From contig CAZCCZ010000013.1 in assembly GCA_964497495.1 (NCBI GenBank), positions 1-64,000 on the forward strand: a stretch of DNA of 64,000 bases. The letters run 5' to 3'. A program made the position numbers and the translations under genes. Below the pieces are notes generated by a model. It did not search any database. It saw only the letters and a list, made by a program, of their open reading frames with translations, and was not told where the DNA came from. Source of the DNA: CAXXOK01 sp964497495. Its GTDB lineage: Bacteria; Bacillota; Clostridia; Christensenellales; Aristaeellaceae. Below are positions 35,442-43,650 of the stretch, one piece after another; within the stretch, counting starts at the first letter, position 1; every line of letters starts with the position of its first letter.

Positions 35442-35633
35442 CTAGAAACTCTGGCTGTCTGTGGGGTTGTTAAGCACGCCCAGCACCACCAGCAGCTGCA
35501 GCGCGCCCGCGATCAGGGCGTTGAAAGCGTCGCTTACGCCCGTGTCGAACACGCCCAGCAGCACCAGAAGGGATAACAGCTGCGCCGCGATGGACGTCCA
35601 CACCACAGGGGATTTCAAACGGTTTTGATCCAT
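35442..35633 (-). CDS. Phage holin, phi LC3-type
   Basis: A 63-residue protein with two membrane helices (about 11-27 and 38-54) and the LNNPTD ending typical of phi LC3-family holins. Holins form membrane holes that let the endolysin reach the cell wall at the end of the lytic cycle. It has a perfect AGGAGGA site. It is the last gene of the phage module and lies directly after the coiled-coil protein, so the lysis cassette looks intact. Confidence 0.82.
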   Translation of the reverse strand: MDQNRLKSPVVWTSIAAQLLSLLVLLGVFDTGVSDAFNALIAGALQLLVVLGVLNNPTDSQSF

Positions 35634-35644
35634 GCTCGTTCCTC

Positions 35645-35887
35645 CTATTCTTCGTACAGGGCGATTTCGTCTATTCGCCTGTCCGCGGCTTTCAGCTGTT
35701 CGCCCAGCACGTCCAGCCGCTTTTCCGCGCAGTACATCCGGTCGATCACCGAATTGTGCTTGTCCACCTTCTTTTCCAACTGCTCCAGCCGGTAGTTGAT
35801 CAGCTTGTTGGATACCAGGATGCCGCCGAACGTGCCGGCCAGCGTTCCCAGCAGCGACAGCAGCGCGACCAGAACGCCCTCGTTCAT
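35645..35887 (-). CDS. Small phage membrane/coiled-coil protein of the lysis cassette
   Basis: An 80-residue protein. The first 27 residues form one membrane helix (VLVALLSLLGTLAGTFGGIL). The rest is a heptad-like coiled coil (NYRLEQLEKKVDKHNSVIDR onward). Similar small proteins sit between endolysin and holin in Firmicute prophages and may assist or regulate the holin. Its ATG overlaps the endolysin stop by one base (TGATG), so the two are translationally coupled. I do not know its exact role. Confidence 0.7.
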   Translation of the reverse strand: MNEGVLVALLSLLGTLAGTFGGILVSNKLINYRLEQLEKKVDKHNSVIDRMYCAEKRLDVLGEQLKAADRRIDEIALYEE

Positions 35888-36717
35888 CAGGCCTGCGCCT
35901 CCTCCGCTGCGGCCTGCCGGGCCGCCGCCAGCGCCGCCCACGTCTGTGGGCCTACCACGCCGTCTACGGCAAGGCCCCGCGCCTGCTGGAAGGCGCGCAC
36001 CGCCGCGCCGGTGGCCGCGCCGAAATCTCCGTCCGCGCCGTAGCCGCCCAGATCGTAGCCCAGACCGCCCAGCCATGTCTGCAGGCGGCGCACCGCGCCG
36101 CCCCGGCAGCCCTTTTTCACAGCATAGAAGGAGGCCGGGTCCGTTGCGGCCGCCGTGGCCGACGAAGAAGCCGCCCGCACCGTTCCCGCCTCGGCGTCCT
36201 CCGCCCGCGTGAGCGCGGCCTGTTGCGTTCCGGTCAGCCCGTAATCCACCCACGGAGCCAGACCCACACGGTTCCAACCGCCGTTGGGGATCGTTTTGCC
36301 CGCAAACCTGCTTTCGGCCACCATCCCGCGGGAACTGCTGGCGTGTAGCGCGCAGTCGCCCAGATATACGCCCATGTGCTCCGCGTTGCCCATGCCGTCG
36401 CCGACGTATTTCGCGGGCGCGCCCTCCGCCTCCCAGATGAACACCAGCGCGCCGCCCGGCACGCAGCCGAAGGCATCCGCGCATGCCTCGGGCGTACCCG
36501 TCCAAACGCACCTGCGCCAATGCGCGTTGCTGCCCGCGAGGTCGCACTCGGCCTTTGGCACGCCGCAACGAATCAGCAGATATTCCGCCAGCCCCTGGCA
36601 ATCCATGCCGGAAAGCGACATGCCGTTGGAAACGTACGGTATGGCCGTCTGCCGCGCATAGGCAAGCAGTTCCTTACCGGCGGCAATCAGCGCCGCGTTG
36701 GTGATGATCGTTGCCAT
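35887..36717 (-). CDS. Phage endolysin, NlpC/P60 amidase plus peptidoglycan-binding domain
   Basis: A 276-residue protein without a signal peptide, as expected for a holin-dependent lysin. The N-terminal NlpC/P60-type cysteine peptidase has Cys40 in MDCQGLAEY and His114 in EHMGVYLGD, separated by the usual spacing. A flexible Ala/Ser-rich linker follows, then a C-terminal peptidoglycan-binding domain (AVRRLQTWLGGLGYDLGGYG to VDGVVGPQTWAAL, about residues 206-262). It cleaves the peptide part of the wall. It is coupled to the downstream coiled-coil protein and holin. Confidence 0.88.
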   Translation of the reverse strand: MATIITNAALIAAGKELLAYARQTAIPYVSNGMSLSGMDCQGLAEYLLIRCGVPKAECDLAGSNAHWRRCVWTGTPEACADAFGCVPGGALVFIWEAEGAPAKYVGDGMGNAEHMGVYLGDCALHASSSRGMVAESRFAGKTIPNGGWNRVGLAPWVDYGLTGTQQAALTRAEDAEAGTVRAASSSATAAATDPASFYAVKKGCRGGAVRRLQTWLGGLGYDLGGYGADGDFGAATGAAVRAFQQARGLAVDGVVGPQTWAALAAARQAAAEEAQA

Positions 36718-36738
36718 GGCAAAGCCTCCCCGTCAAAT

Positions 36739-36760
36739 GAGCGGGCGTCGACGCCCGCTC
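36739..36760. repeat. 22-base perfect palindrome between endolysin and fibre-side genes
   Basis: The sequence from 36739 to 36760 is a perfect palindrome centred on TCGA, in the 66-base gap between the small tail-side gene and the endolysin. It can form a hairpin but lacks a T-run. It may be an attenuator that separates structural from lysis expression. Confidence 0.5.
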
Positions 36761-36783
36761 GATGCCCCGAACGTCCGGGATTT

Positions 36784-36915
36784 TTACAGCTTCCCGGTCA
36801 GTTCCGCGTACTGCGCCTCGGTGATCCGCCCCACCGCGAAGAACACGTCGATCTTCTCCCGCAATCCGTCCGTGGCCCCGCGCTCGATCAGCCGCTTCAA
36901 GACCTCATACAGCAT
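36784..36915 (-). CDS. Small phage protein, 43 residues
   Basis: The protein begins MLYEVLKRLIERG and ends RITEAQYAELTGKL, with a GGGGAGGTG ribosome binding site. It resembles the tiny XkdX-like proteins that occur after tail-fibre genes in Firmicute prophages. Their C-terminal I-T-x-x-x-Y-x-x-x-T-G pattern is visible here. The function is unknown. Confidence 0.7.
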   Translation of the reverse strand: MLYEVLKRLIERGATDGLREKIDVFFAVGRITEAQYAELTGKL

Positions 36916-36918
36916 CGC

Positions 36919-37269
36919 TTACACCTCCCCGGAAAGGCCCAACTGCGTCAGGGCCAGTTGATATTGCGTATCCACGATCAGGCTTTCCAGCGCGTCCAGC
37001 CGGTCGTTCACCACGTCTCCCGGCGCCGGTTCGGCGGGCGGAAAGGCGGCGGCCAGTTCCGTCGCAGTGGCTTCGTCCGTCCATGCGCCGTTACTCCATC
37101 GGGGTTTCAGCGGCGTGTGCGTCACTCCGTTAGTCACGATCAGCGCGTCGTTCAGATAATCAACGGCCTGTTCGCCGTCCCGAAGATTGTAGCCCGGCAG
37201 CTTCCCGGCTTCGCCCTGCTGCACGCAAAGCTCCACCATATAACCGTTTGCGTCCACGATGGTTTTCAT
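36919..37269 (-). CDS. Hypothetical phage protein downstream of the tail fibre
   Basis: A 116-residue protein with an AAGGAGGG site. It opens with short strands (MKTIVDANGYMVELCVQ) and ends in a helical stretch (DVVNDRLDALESLIVDTQYQLAL). Proteins of this size and position often assist fibre folding or assembly, like tail-fibre chaperones. I see no motif that proves this. It is the fourth-last structural-side gene before the lysis cassette. Confidence 0.6.
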   Translation of the reverse strand: MKTIVDANGYMVELCVQQGEAGKLPGYNLRDGEQAVDYLNDALIVTNGVTHTPLKPRWSNGAWTDEATATELAAAFPPAEPAPGDVVNDRLDALESLIVDTQYQLALTQLGLSGEV

Positions 37270-37281
37270 GGGTATCCCTCC

Positions 37282-38571
37282 TTATCGGTCGATGCAGGTA
37301 TAGCGCAGCGTGACGCTCAAAGCGGTTTGCGCCTCATAGGAGCCTTTCCAGATCGTCAACTGCGTACCGGTGAACGTATCGACGTATACGCTATACGCAG
37401 AGGCATCGGTATAAGACACCGCTGATAGAGCATATTTCGGAAGCGGAGAGTTGCCGTTACCTAAAACGGACTTTTCATAAACCACCGTACGAAACGTCCC
37501 GAGGCTGGAAATCCCGTGCGCGATGCTGTTCATCCCGTTTGCGAGGGTCGCCACGACGGTTTTCTCGTAGATTTTTCGCCCGTCCGTCCACAGCTCGCCG
37601 GTAAAGTGCTCCGCATAAAGGCAGGCTTTTCCGGTGACCTGCTCCCATGGCGTCCACGGGCCGCCGTTTCGGCTGCGGTAGTACACCGGCCCGTCGCTCG
37701 TATACGCCCATTCCGACTGATACCCCGCCGTGCCCCACATGATGACTTCCAGGTTGAAATACGGCGTCGGCAGCGTCCCGGTAGTCACTTCCGGCCAGCA
37801 GTTCCACAAGCCGTTGTGCGGCGGCTCGTCGATGTTGAAAGCACCGGGATTATCCGTGCATACGTTCGGGAGGCGCACATTCAAGGCGTTGTTCAGTTGG
37901 GTGATCAGGTTCAGCAGGTTGCCCGCCACGTCCCCGGAAAGTGCGTTTCGCACGGAGACGAACCAGTTGTCGAACGCCGCCTCCCGCCCCGTCCGGAAGG
38001 CCGCGAGATCCGCCGCGATCTGCCGGTAGTAGGCTGTGGTGTCGGTATCCGCGATGATCGAGGCCACCACGCCGCAGCGGCCGGTGTCCAGCCGGGTGTC
38101 GGTGATGCGTTCCTGCGGGACGGTCGCCGCGCCTTTGGCGATAAAAAGGTTGGCCAGCCCCAGCTCCCATACGCTCGCGTTGCGCGTCAGCGCCGGGGCG
38201 GCGGGCGACGCGGCTGCGGTTCCCTTGACCACATACAGGTCGATGGACAGCGCCGACAGCGTCAGGTTCAGCCGGAGAACCACGCTGTCGATGCGGTCCT
38301 GCGCCGCGTCCGCCGCCTGCACGGCCAGCGTGCGGTCGGCATCCTCGTATACCTGCCGTCCGTTGATGTTCGCGTAGCCCGGACGCACCTTCACCGTCAT
38401 GCCCTCGGCCGCCGCGACCTGAAAACAGGTGGAATCGTTGCCGAACACGCCGTTGCTAAAATACCGGGACAGGATTTTCGCAAGCACGTCCGAACTGTAC
38501 GCCCTGCTGTAAACGGGGTTTCCCTGCGCGTCCTGCGTCACCGTGGAATCGAAAGGCCATGATACCGCCAT
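37282..38571 (-). CDS. Phage tail fibre / receptor-binding protein
   Basis: A 429-residue protein. The start (MAVSWPFDSTVTQDAQGNPV) and the segment with RAYSSDVLAKILSRYFSNGVF match the N-terminal baseplate-attachment domain of siphophage fibre proteins. The central part is helical (residues about 190-250). The C-terminal half carries aromatic, glycine-rich repeats such as TGTLPTPYFNLEVIMWG and GPWTPWEQVTG, which fit a trimeric fibre tip that binds host surface glycan. The chosen ATG has a GGGAGGG site. Confidence 0.75.
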   Translation of the reverse strand: MAVSWPFDSTVTQDAQGNPVYSRAYSSDVLAKILSRYFSNGVFGNDSTCFQVAAAEGMTVKVRPGYANINGRQVYEDADRTLAVQAADAAQDRIDSVVLRLNLTLSALSIDLYVVKGTAAASPAAPALTRNASVWELGLANLFIAKGAATVPQERITDTRLDTGRCGVVASIIADTDTTAYYRQIAADLAAFRTGREAAFDNWFVSVRNALSGDVAGNLLNLITQLNNALNVRLPNVCTDNPGAFNIDEPPHNGLWNCWPEVTTGTLPTPYFNLEVIMWGTAGYQSEWAYTSDGPVYYRSRNGGPWTPWEQVTGKACLYAEHFTGELWTDGRKIYEKTVVATLANGMNSIAHGISSLGTFRTVVYEKSVLGNGNSPLPKYALSAVSYTDASAYSVYVDTFTGTQLTIWKGSYEAQTALSVTLRYTCIDR

Positions 38572-38573
38572 CG

Positions 38574-39590
38574 TTACGCCCTCCCTCTCTGGTAGACCGT
38601 GGGGAGCTTGTCCCCGAACTGTATGCCGACTGTGTGCGCGTTGTTTTTCCAGACCTCGTTCACCTCGACGACGCGGGCCTCGAACGCGAGTTGCAGCCGG
38701 TCGTCCATAACGTCGCACTTGTCGCCGAGGTCGTAATCCGCAAGGTAGCGGAGGTTATTCTGCAGCACGTTCGCGTCGATGTTCAGGATGCGCGCGCGGC
38801 TGTTAAGCGCCTGAAACGCGGCGGTGCGCACCGCGGCCAGAAAGGCTTCCTGCGTCTGCCCCTCCTCCGCCGCCAGCCCCGTGTCCACGTACAGAACGCG
38901 CAGGGGTTCGGCGAGATCGGCGCGTACGTCCACGGTCAGCGCGCCGCCGTCGTAAACGGCGACGGCGTAATTGCGGTAATCGCTGGAATCCCGCGTGAGC
39001 GTCAGCGTATCCACGGTGCCGAACCCCCGGCTGAACACCGCGTATGGGTTTTCACTCTGGCTCTGGCTGCGGTCCAGCCCCCGCCACACTTCGTAAAAAA
39101 GCGTTCCCGTCCGGAAATCCAGCCGGATGCGCTGCCCCAGTTCCTGCAGCCGGAGCAGCCCGTAGGTAACGTCGCCCAGAAGGTCGCCTTCCGCGTCGAA
39201 GGCCGCGTCCGCGCCCAGCGGGGCGGCGGCAGGCACGGTGACGCCCGTATCCGCCAGATACGCGGCCGCCAGCGCGCGGCATTCGTCCGCCAGGTTGCCC
39301 GCGGCCTGGCAACGGGGATAAATCGCCTTCCAGTTCAACATCCCCTCCAGAAAAAAGCCGCTGACCAGTACGAAATCGCCCTTCACGTTGTGCTCCGTCT
39401 CGATCTTTTCCACCATGCCCGTTTCCGGCCGCTCGCGGGTGTAGACGTAGGCTACGGCCGTGTCCCAATCGGCGGCGCGGAGCTGTAACTGAAAATCCCC
39501 CGCTTCGTAATACCGCCGGTTCCATTGGATGTTGATGCAGACAAGCGCCTTCACCGGGCGAAAGCCCGCGTCCAGCCCCAGCAGTTCCAT
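38574..39590 (-). CDS. Phage baseplate/tail protein, ReqiPepy6 Gp37-like
   Basis: A 338-residue protein located between the distal tail protein and the fibre. It contains CINIQWNRRYYEAGDFQLQL early, DYRNYAVAVYDGG in the middle and YLADYDLGDKCDVMDDRL near the end, in line with the Gp37-like baseplate family in which the YxLGDKCDV stretch recurs. These proteins form the tail tip hub. The ATG at 39590 is chosen over the longer frame because of a GGGAGCG site. It starts 26 bases downstream of the distal tail gene. Confidence 0.78.
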   Translation of the reverse strand: MELLGLDAGFRPVKALVCINIQWNRRYYEAGDFQLQLRAADWDTAVAYVYTRERPETGMVEKIETEHNVKGDFVLVSGFFLEGMLNWKAIYPRCQAAGNLADECRALAAAYLADTGVTVPAAAPLGADAAFDAEGDLLGDVTYGLLRLQELGQRIRLDFRTGTLFYEVWRGLDRSQSQSENPYAVFSRGFGTVDTLTLTRDSSDYRNYAVAVYDGGALTVDVRADLAEPLRVLYVDTGLAAEEGQTQEAFLAAVRTAAFQALNSRARILNIDANVLQNNLRYLADYDLGDKCDVMDDRLQLAFEARVVEVNEVWKNNAHTVGIQFGDKLPTVYQRGRA

Positions 39591-39615
39591 GGCTTCACGC
39601 TCCCGTTCACGGCGT

Positions 39616-40467
39616 TCAGGTGCCGACATACCGCTTATTGAAGTACACGTAGACGTCCAGCAGGTTAGAGCCGATATCGGCGGAATAGCCCACGCGGTTG
39701 GCACCCACGGCGAATACGATGCCGTCGAAGCTGCCGGCCCGGTCCAGCCTCATGGAGACGTTGACCCCGTTCAGGGTCACGGCTTTTGTTTTCCCGTCGA
39801 TCACCAGCGCGTCCCCCTCGTGGAGCGTGCCCAGGAACCGTACGAACCCGTCCCCCGCGATCAGCTTCGGGTTGGTCACCGTGCCCCGCGCGGTAAGCAC
39901 GGCTTTGCAGCAGGCCGCCGCGTCGCCGTCGTTTTCCAGGCACACGGTTTCGGCGTAGGCGTATTGGCCGTACAGGCGTCCGCACCCGGCGGGCGCCGCG
40001 TAGGGGTACCCGCAGCGGGGCTTGATGTCCGCGATGTTCTGGCCGAAGCCGTCCGTGCTCAGGAAATAACCCTCGGGCATCAGAAACGAAAGCTTGACGG
40101 TCAGGGGCTTGAACGGGTTTTCCACGGGCACTTCCAGCCCGTCCAGCCTGCAGTCCGCAGCAAAGCGTTTCACGCCTTCGCGGGTCACGTACACGTCGTA
40201 GGGCAGCCGTGCGCTGAAGAACGAGGTGACCGCTTGGCGAAGCACGCCGTTTAAGGCCGCCTGCCGCGCCTTCAGCGTGAACGAAAGCGCGCGGCTGCCC
40301 ACGCGCGCGCCGGTGACCAGATCGCCGTCCCCTACGGCGGCCTTCTGGGTGAACACCTCCACGTTGGGCTCGTCCAGCCCCTCTGCGGATACCAGCCCCA
40401 ACGCGCCGCCGTCCGCGGCGAAGGCGCGCCCGTCGCCGCGCACCCATTGAACGGTGATGCCGCTCAT
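39616..40467 (-). CDS. Distal tail protein (Dit-like)
   Basis: A 283-residue protein in the Dit position, directly after the tape-measure candidate. Its N-terminal half carries the tail-tube-like barrel with VTGARVGSRALSFTLKAR and FFSARLPYDVYVTREGVKRF. PVENPFKPLTVKLSFLMPEGYF marks the family's typical join to the galectin-like domain. Dit forms the ring that links the tube to the baseplate. It has a perfect GAGGAGG site. Confidence 0.8.
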   Translation of the reverse strand: MSGITVQWVRGDGRAFAADGGALGLVSAEGLDEPNVEVFTQKAAVGDGDLVTGARVGSRALSFTLKARQAALNGVLRQAVTSFFSARLPYDVYVTREGVKRFAADCRLDGLEVPVENPFKPLTVKLSFLMPEGYFLSTDGFGQNIADIKPRCGYPYAAPAGCGRLYGQYAYAETVCLENDGDAAACCKAVLTARGTVTNPKLIAGDGFVRFLGTLHEGDALVIDGKTKAVTLNGVNVSMRLDRAGSFDGIVFAVGANRVGYSADIGSNLLDVYVYFNKRYVGT

Positions 40468-40491
40468 GCTTCCGCCTCCTCTTGTGCGTTC

Positions 40492-41313
40492 TTAACCGCG
40501 CGCGCCCGCCAGCCCGTAGGCCGCCTGTCTGCGGACGGCCCGCGCCACCTCGTCCGGCGCCTGCATGGGCGACTGGAACGTGATGTTCTGCGTGACGTTC
40601 GTCACGCTGTCTCCGGCGGCGGCCGCCTGCGGGCCAGGCACGGGAAGGGTTACGGCACCACCTAAGACGGCTGCGCTTACGCGGCCCGCGTCCGGCAGCG
40701 CGTAGCCCGCGCCGGTTTTGCCCCGTACGGCGGCCAGCAGCGTGCCGTCCAGCGCCCGTTGCCCCACCGCGGCGCTCTTTCGCACGCTTGCGCCGATGGC
40801 GGGCAGCACGCTCGCGGCCATGGTATCGGTAAAGCCGCTCTGCACGCCCAGCGCCAGGTAGCGGCCCACCTCGTCCCGAAACAGTTTGGAAGGGCTGGAA
40901 ATGCCCGCAGCGCGCCGCGCGGCCGCCAGCGCGTTATAGACGATCCGCGTAAGCGCCGCGTCCAGCGCCGGGCCCATGCCGCCGGCCCCGCTTACGATGC
41001 CGGATACGATGTTCCGGCCCGCGGCCAACCCGCCCGAATACCCCGCCGCGCTTGCAGCGGATGTTGCGGCGGCAACGACGCTCCGGACGGCTGTGGCCGC
41101 CGCCGCGCTGCCGCGTGCGCCCGTAGCGAAGCTCGCCACCCAACGCCTGCCGGAGGCTTCCGCCTCGTTCAGCTGCGCTTCTCCGAGGGTAAAGGCCGAC
41201 AGCACGCTTTGACCCAGCACGGTCAGCGCCGCTTCCAGCCGGACCATGCCCTCCAGAAAACCGGCGTCGTCCAGTTCGACGGTGAATACCACCTGCCCGT
41301 CGCTTTCCGCCAT
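40492..41313 (-). CDS. Very short tape-measure-like tail protein
   Basis: A 273-residue, Ala/Gly-rich, mostly helical protein in the exact slot of the tape measure, between Gp15 and Dit. The central AAAGYSGGLAAGRNIVSGIV and GISSPSKLFRDEVGRYLALG segments look like the C-terminal part of tape-measure proteins, which carry a PS(K/R)-x-x-x-x-x-G-x-x motif. Most siphophage tape measures are 600-1200 residues, so this one lacks the long coiled-coil ruler. It may specify a very short tail or be a truncated remnant. No second candidate gene is present. Confidence 0.65.
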   Translation of the reverse strand: MAESDGQVVFTVELDDAGFLEGMVRLEAALTVLGQSVLSAFTLGEAQLNEAEASGRRWVASFATGARGSAAAATAVRSVVAAATSAASAAGYSGGLAAGRNIVSGIVSGAGGMGPALDAALTRIVYNALAAARRAAGISSPSKLFRDEVGRYLALGVQSGFTDTMAASVLPAIGASVRKSAAVGQRALDGTLLAAVRGKTGAGYALPDAGRVSAAVLGGAVTLPVPGPQAAAAGDSVTNVTQNITFQSPMQAPDEVARAVRRQAAYGLAGARG

Positions 41314-41316
41314 CGT

Positions 41317-41940
41317 TCACACTTCCTTTAATTTCACCAGCACGTCGGCCGGGTTTTCCCCCACGGCCAGCCTTCGGTCCAACTCGTCCAGCAATGCCTG
41401 CTCCGCCCGGCCCACGCGGGGGAGGATGGCGACCTGTTCCTTCATGCGCCGCACCGCGGGCCTGTCCTCCGGAGCTACGCGGCTTTCGTCCAGCGCGCGC
41501 AGGCGCACCCGCGCGCCGAAGGGCGTGGCCTCGGTAAGCCCGGCCAGCAGTTCCCGGAATTCATACCAGTGCAGGGACGCCCGGAGCAGGTCGACGCCGT
41601 ACTGCTGCCGGAAGGAGGCGTACAACACGCCCGCGTCCCGTTCGAAATCCAGGAGCGGCGGCCCTTCCGGCTCCTTAACGTCATTTCCCGAAACGAACGC
41701 GGAAAACAGGCAGTCGGCGTCCGGCGGGGGCACGCCCAGAAAAAAACGCCGGGCCAGATAGATCAGCTTGGCTGTGCCCTCGCGGTCGGGGTCGGCAAGC
41801 CGTCTCAGGCAGGCGAGCACCGTGCGGAAATCCGGGTCGATCCGGTACGCCTTTCTGTCCGCCGTGCTTACCAGCTCCGTAACCAGGCACTCCGCCGCGG
41901 GGCGGGACAGGGTGAACGCGGGCGTGGAATCAGGGCGCAT
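41317..41940 (-). CDS. Tail assembly chaperone, bacteriophage Gp15 family
   Basis: A 207-residue protein matching the Gp15 family of Firmicute prophages: RIDPDFRTVLACLRRLAD, a ARRFFLGVPPPDADCLFSAF block, LDFERDAGVLYASFRQQYGVDLL and LHWYEFRELLAGL. Gp15 proteins are encoded just before the tape measure and serve in tail assembly. The ATG lies inside the end of the preceding gene by 11 bases, the kind of overlap used for coupled or frameshifted chaperone pairs. Confidence 0.85.
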   Translation of the reverse strand: MRPDSTPAFTLSRPAAECLVTELVSTADRKAYRIDPDFRTVLACLRRLADPDREGTAKLIYLARRFFLGVPPPDADCLFSAFVSGNDVKEPEGPPLLDFERDAGVLYASFRQQYGVDLLRASLHWYEFRELLAGLTEATPFGARVRLRALDESRVAPEDRPAVRRMKEQVAILPRVGRAEQALLDELDRRLAVGENPADVLVKLKEV

Positions 41941-42280
41941 CGATTTCGTCTCCGTCCCGCATGGCCAGTTCCGCGTAGTGTTCGGCGGCTTCCCGCGCTA
42001 GCGCGCCCAGCCATTCCACGGTCAGCGCGAGGCTGACCGGCTTCCCGTCCGCGATCACGCCCGCCGCGCCGCTGCCCAGCGCTTCCTCCAGCAGGGCCGT
42101 GGCTTCGCCCGCGACGGCCAGTACGGCTTCGGCGCCGTGCTCTTCCGCCGCGAAACGTTCGTACCGCTCGTACAGGGCCCGGACGCGCGTGAAAAGCTCC
42201 AGATCGGTCAGCCGAAGGACGAACGCGTGCCCGTTGATCCGGATGCTCGGGTTTTCCACCCGCAGGGTCAGCTCCCGCAT
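41930..42280 (-). CDS. Tail assembly chaperone-like protein preceding Gp15
   Basis: A 116-residue protein that begins MRELTLRVENPSIRING and has a helical middle (ELFTRVRALYERYERFAAEE). It sits in the first chaperone position between the major tail protein and Gp15. It overlaps Gp15 by 11 bases. This G/GT-like position suggests it helps load the tail tube onto the tape measure. The sequence family is not recognised beyond that. The ATG at 42280 has a GGGAGGC site. Confidence 0.65.
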   Translation of the reverse strand: MRELTLRVENPSIRINGHAFVLRLTDLELFTRVRALYERYERFAAEEHGAEAVLAVAGEATALLEEALGSGAAGVIADGKPVSLALTVEWLGALAREAAEHYAELAMRDGDEIDAP

Positions 42281-42367
42281 AAACTGCCTCCCGAAAACGG
42301 CGAGGGCGCGGTTCAATCATGGAACCGCGCCTTCGCCGGATTGTGAAACCGCCCGTCCAGCTTTTGA

Positions 42368-42853
42368 CTACGATGCGGCGGCGAAGCTTTTTTCGGCGAT
42401 GTTGAACATGCCTTCCGTCAGGTCGCCGCTCTGGTGGAAGGTCCCGCCGAGTTTCGTGACGCTCTTGGGGTCGCCGGCGGGCGGGTTGGCCTCTACGACG
42501 ATGGTGAACAGGCGCGCGGCGTATGTGTTCGTAAGGGTGGAAACCGGCGAGGCCATGTCCACGCTCACGAGTTTACGTTCGCAGGCGGCGCCGGTCTTCT
42601 GCCCGCGCGCGATGGCCGCCAGATCGTCCACCACCGGGTCGCCCTTCACGTACTGTGCCTCGTAATTCCAGCCGTTTTCGTAACCGGTGACGGCGCAGGT
42701 GGAGTTTACGTCCCCCACGAAGGCGGTCTTGTCCACCTTGGGGTTGTTGTCCTCCTCGCACTTCACGAAGCCCGCGTTGACGTAATGAAACGCCACCGCG
42801 TCGCCGGAAGGAATGCCGTAGTATTCGCGGATCAGGTTGCGCGTGATTCTCAA
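42368..42853 (-). CDS. Major tail (tube) protein
   Basis: A 161-residue protein in the tube position. VAFHYVNAGFVKCEEDNN, CAVTGYENGWNYEAQYVKGD and LTNTYAARLFTIVVEANPP outline the single beta-barrel of a siphophage tube subunit. The start is TTG at 42853 behind an AAGGAGGT site; no in-frame ATG would give a sensible N-terminus. The high expression expected for a tube protein fits the strong ribosome binding site. Confidence 0.78.
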   Translation of the reverse strand: MRITRNLIREYYGIPSGDAVAFHYVNAGFVKCEEDNNPKVDKTAFVGDVNSTCAVTGYENGWNYEAQYVKGDPVVDDLAAIARGQKTGAACERKLVSVDMASPVSTLTNTYAARLFTIVVEANPPAGDPKSVTKLGGTFHQSGDLTEGMFNIAEKSFAAAS

Positions 42854-42888
42854 GGGTCTTACCTCCTTACCGAATGGGGCTGAACGGG

Positions 42889-43275
42889 TCAGTCCGCCGA
42901 GTATTCCACCGTCAGCGCGCCGCCGTAGAGCCAGCGGGTTCCGTCCCGGTCCACGTAGGCGGGCGCGGCGTTCAGGCGGACGGCGGTTATCTGCCAGCCG
43001 TCGCCCGCGGGCAGCGGCGAGGCTTTCACAAGCGCCTCGCACAGCAGGCACAGCGTATCCAGCGCGACGGTCTGGTCGGTATGCTTGCAGGCCAGCGCCA
43101 CGTCCAGCGCGACGGACGAGCCGCCGGCCAGCGTTACGGCCTGCGCGCGCCCCGCGGACGCGGCCATGCTCAGGCCGTCCTCCGCGGGCAGCGCGCCCAT
43201 CTGCACGGGCGCGAAGAGCGCCAGCGCGTCGATCATCTCCCGCAGGGCGGCCAGCACCTGAGCCTGTATGCTCAT
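42889..43275 (-). CDS. Tail terminator-like minor capsid protein
   Basis: A 128-residue protein that starts MSIQAQVLAALREMIDAL and contains VALACKHTDQTVALDTL and a C-terminal strand pair (RDGTRWLYGGALTVEYS). The position just upstream of the tube gene, third in the minor-capsid series, corresponds to the tail terminator or neck protein. It starts one base after the previous gene. The ATG at 43275 is well placed after GGCGGC-type sequence. Confidence 0.7.
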   Translation of the reverse strand: MSIQAQVLAALREMIDALALFAPVQMGALPAEDGLSMAASAGRAQAVTLAGGSSVALDVALACKHTDQTVALDTLCLLCEALVKASPLPAGDGWQITAVRLNAAPAYVDRDGTRWLYGGALTVEYSAD

Positions 43276-43276
43276 A

Positions 43277-43624
43277 TCAGCCGCCTCCCAGCTTCCGGGC
43301 TGCCAGCGCGGCCCATGCGCGGAGGTGCAGTGCTTTGGCCTTCTCGCACCACCGCAGGCTCGCGCCGGGGTTCTTCTTTTGGGACGGCCTGCCCGCGTAG
43401 TACACGCGCCGCGCGTAGGGCGTGCGCCAGACCAGCCGCCCCAACGCGAGGTCGCTGGCGGTAATCGAGCTGGCGATAAGCCTGCCCGTGTCGTCGCGCG
43501 CGTAGCGGTTGCAATCCGCAAGCACCTGCGCGGAGACTTCCGGCAGGGCTGCACGCAGGCGGGTGGTCAGGCCGCCCGGCAGCCCTTCCGGGCGGAGTAC
43601 GAGTTTTATGGTCGACTGGTGCAT
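43277..43624 (-). CDS. Minor capsid / head-tail joining protein, minor capsid 2-like
   Basis: A 115-residue protein with VLADCNRYARDDTGRLIASS, RLVWRTPYARRVYYAG and GASLRWCEKAKALHLRAW. This pattern (C-N-x-Y, D-T-G-x-L, pYARxxYY, then W-x-E-x-A-K) is that of the minor capsid 2 family found between capsid and tail genes of Firmicute prophages. It is probably part of the neck. It ends one base before the tail terminator start. Confidence 0.8.
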   Translation of the reverse strand: MHQSTIKLVLRPEGLPGGLTTRLRAALPEVSAQVLADCNRYARDDTGRLIASSITASDLALGRLVWRTPYARRVYYAGRPSQKKNPGASLRWCEKAKALHLRAWAALAARKLGGG

Positions 43625-43650
43625 GGTTTCACCTCCGTGGCATTGGACGG

